From Deltaproteobacteria bacterium (GTDB lineage: Bacteria; Myxococcota; XYA12-FULL-58-9; JAUUZB01), in the NCBI GenBank assembly GCA_030590185.1, contig JAUUZB010000152.1:1-7581 (forward strand): a stretch of DNA of 7,581 nucleotides, read 5' to 3'. Below, one piece after another: positions 5,805-7,581 of the stretch (positions within the stretch are counted from its first letter, which is position 1; each line of letters begins with the position of its first letter). The notes under the pieces were generated by a model. That model searched no databases and was not told where the DNA came from. It saw only the letters and a program-made list of their open reading frames with translations. The position numbers and the translations under genes were made by a program.

Positions 5805-7466
5805 GTGGACCCCAGCAACAAGCCTCACCGCATTCGCGGCGAGATCAACGATCACTATGACGTCATCATCGTGGGCGCCGGCATCGGCGGATTGGTCGCC
5901 TCGGCCATCCTAGCGCGGGCGGGCAAGCGTGTGCTCACCCTCGACCAGCATTACGTCCCGGGCGGCTGCGTCAGCGAGTTTCGGCGCAAGGGTTGGCGCT
6001 TTGACGTCGGCCTCCACTACGTCGGCGACTGCGCCCCCGGCGGCAACGTCGACACGATGCTGAAGGCCTGCGGCGTCAACGACATCGTCTTTCGCCCCTT
6101 CGACGAGGATCTCGAGCACATCTCATTGCCTGGCCTCGAGATCGGCTTCCCCTCGGACCGTGAGACGCTGCGCCGCCGGTTGATCGAGCGCTTCCCGGCC
6201 GAGCGCCGCGGCATCGAGCGCTACGTCCGGCTCCTCAATGAGGTCAATGGGGTGAGCCGCGCCGAGGAGAGCCTGTCCAAGCTCGAGGTGGCGTGGAGCT
6301 TGTCGCGGGCCTGGCTGCTGATTCGCTACGCCTTTGGCCCGATCAGCGTCTTCATCGATTCCTGCACCTCCGATCCCCAGCTGCGCGCCTTCTTGATGAT
6401 CCACGCCGGCACCCACGGGGTCTCACCGGCGCGGGTCTCCACCGCGCTGCACGCCGGCACCCAGAACCACTACTTGAAATCGGGCGCCTACTATCCGGAG
6501 GGCGGCGGTCAACGCGTGAGCAATCGCATCGCCGAGGAGCTCGAGGCCGCGGGCGGCGAGCTGCGCCTGAACACGAAGGTCCGTCGGATCATCATCGACG
6601 GGGGCCGCGCCACCGGGGTCGTGATCGAGAACAAATACCTAGGCCGCCGCACGGTGAAGGCACCGGTCATCGTCTCCAACGCCGACTACAAGCGCACCGT
6701 CATCGACCTCGTCGGTAGCCACCACTTTCCGCGCCAAGTCGCGAGCCGGGTGCGGGATCTCGAGATGGCCCTGCCGTTCTTCGTGGTCTACCTCGGCCTC
6801 GACATCCCCCCCGCTGAGCTGCCCTACGGCAACAGGAACACCTGGATCGGCGATCGCCTCGACATCGAGGCCGACTACCGCAAGCTCCTCCGCGGTGAGC
6901 TGACCCTGCCGCCGACGGTCTTCATGACGACCAAGTCCCTCAAGGACCCGGGGGACGAGGCCGCCGCCCCCCCGGGCCACACCAACCTCGAGTTGATGAC
7001 CATCGTGCCGCGGGATCCAAAGTATTGGGGCATCACCGCCGCGCAGATCGCCGACGGCAGCTACCGCCAGAACGAGGCCTACGAGCGACGCAAGGCCGAG
7101 ATCGCCGAGGCCTGCCTCGATCAGGCGACGCGGATCATTCCCGATCTTCGCGAGCACATCGTCTTTCGAGAGACCGCCTCGCCGATGACCCAGAGTCGCT
7201 ACACCTGGACCAGCGATGGCGCCAGCTGCGGGTTAGCCGCCACGCCGGCGCAGTTCCTGGGCAAGCGCCCAGGGGCCGAGTCGGGGATCCCGGGCCTCTT
7301 CTTCTGCGGCACCAATTGCCGGCAGGGCCACGGGGTCATCAGCTCAATGGGCTCCGCCGTTGATGCCGCCGACAAAATCCTAAAGACGAGCGAGACCGAG
7401 GTCTCGAAGTCGCGCGCCCTGCTGCCCTGGCGCTGGCGGCCCAAGGCCCTCCCGGACGTGGGCTGA
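5805..7466 (+). CDS. FAD-dependent oxidoreductase, phytoene desaturase / CrtISO / retinol saturase superfamily
   Basis: This 553-residue flavoprotein (from GTG 5805) opens with a Rossmann dinucleotide fold: YDVIIVGAGIGGLVAS with G24-x-G26-x-x-G29, an acidic D47 ending the second strand, then PGGC. The motif FDVGLHYVGD at 66-75 is typical of the carotenoid isomerase/retinol saturase branch, and GGGQRVSNRIAEELE plus GGELRLNTKV form the usual mid-protein FAD segment. The C-terminal GLFFCGTNCRQGHGVISSMG (about 497-516) is the second FAD-binding motif, ending in SAVDAADKIL. Length is normal for the family. Members desaturate, isomerise or reduce polyenes and other lipids; the substrate here cannot be read from sequence. 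No other carotenoid gene (crtB, crtE, crtY) is in the window. A 32-base gap after the KOW gene with the same orientation suggests cotranscription. The last about 25 residues (after DKILK) are polar and basic and look unconserved. An alternative TTG start at 5784 adds 7 residues. Confidence 0.93.
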   Translation: MDPSNKPHRIRGEINDHYDVIIVGAGIGGLVASAILARAGKRVLTLDQHYVPGGCVSEFRRKGWRFDVGLHYVGDCAPGGNVDTMLKACGVNDIVFRPFDEDLEHISLPGLEIGFPSDRETLRRRLIERFPAERRGIERYVRLLNEVNGVSRAEESLSKLEVAWSLSRAWLLIRYAFGPISVFIDSCTSDPQLRAFLMIHAGTHGVSPARVSTALHAGTQNHYLKSGAYYPEGGGQRVSNRIAEELEAAGGELRLNTKVRRIIIDGGRATGVVIENKYLGRRTVKAPVIVSNADYKRTVIDLVGSHHFPRQVASRVRDLEMALPFFVVYLGLDIPPAELPYGNRNTWIGDRLDIEADYRKLLRGELTLPPTVFMTTKSLKDPGDEAAAPPGHTNLELMTIVPRDPKYWGITAAQIADGSYRQNEAYERRKAEIAEACLDQATRIIPDLREHIVFRETASPMTQSRYTWTSDGASCGLAATPAQFLGKRPGAESGIPGLFFCGTNCRQGHGVISSMGSAVDAADKILKTSETEVSKSRALLPWRWRPKALPDVG

Positions 7467-7473
7467 GGACCGA

Positions 7474-7505
7474 AGGCCGGGGCTCAGTGGCCCCAGTTCA
7501 GGCCT
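7474..7505 (+). terminator. Possible terminator hairpin after the oxidoreductase gene
   Basis: Eight bases past the stop, AGGCC-GGGGC pairs with GCCCC and, across a 6-base bulge (AGTTCA), with GGCCT, giving a 10-bp bulged stem with a 6-base TCAGTG loop. No T-run follows directly; the nearest is TTTT at 7523-7526. It may therefore be a weak intrinsic terminator, an mRNA 3' stabiliser, or chance in GC-rich DNA. Confidence 0.3.
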
Positions 7506-7581
7506 CAACAACCAACCGTGGCGTTTTGTGGTAGTCAGGGATAGGGAGATTGCAGGGTCACTTGCAGGATGTACCAGATAC
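7506..7581. other. Downstream intergenic sequence with no recognised feature
   Basis: These bases are less GC-rich than the genes. I see no start codon with a good ribosome binding site and an open frame, and no tRNA-like fold. The only pattern is a short direct repeat of TTGCAGG (7550-7556 and 7562-7568, 12 bases apart), which is too short to interpret. Confidence 0.4.

Noticed and set aside
6639..7157. Minus-strand open frame of 172 codons inside the oxidoreductase gene
   Set aside because: Shadow of the flavoprotein coding frame; no recognisable domain.

Overview
The window is GC-rich bacterial DNA carrying five protein-coding genes in two divergent blocks. The dense GC-ending codon use, GTG starts, PKD-type lipoprotein and small delta-proteobacterial-style lipoprotein suggest a Myxococcota/Deltaproteobacteria-like organism. 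That placement is inference; nothing here is a taxonomic marker I can search.

Left block, minus strand: positions 1-3057 hold the first 1019 codons of mfd, the transcription-repair coupling factor, cut off by the window edge before its C-terminal domain. It is open from the window edge to its ATG and has all the expected motifs. Upstream on the same strand, 49 bases away, is a predicted secreted lipoprotein (3107-4135, or to 4186) with two or three PKD/Ig-like beta-sandwich domains. The two could share a transcript.

Divergent region, about 4136-4319: this is the most unusual stretch. A near-perfect 51-bp tandem duplication (4097-4198) copies the ribosome binding site, GTG start and first residues of the lipoprotein, in frame, so there are two equivalent starts. 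A separate 17-bp tandem repeat (4201-4234) lies directly upstream. At 4301-4310 a near-symmetrical TATA-like element can be read as an extended -10 box on both strands, which suggests one bidirectional promoter serving both blocks. On the plus strand it would give an almost leaderless mRNA.

Right block, plus strand: a small lipoprotein with an acidic proline-rich tail (4320-4838), a protein of unknown function with a C-terminal KOW domain (4843-5772), and an FAD-dependent oxidoreductase of the phytoene desaturase / carotenoid isomerase / retinol saturase superfamily (5805-7466). The 4-base and 32-base gaps suggest an operon. The last 115 bases contain a bulged GC hairpin but no recognisable gene.

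No RNA genes, insertion sequences, CRISPR arrays or phage genes were seen. I found no convincing evidence of a wholly new system. The best leads are the duplicated start region, the symmetrical promoter and the uncharacterised KOW protein.
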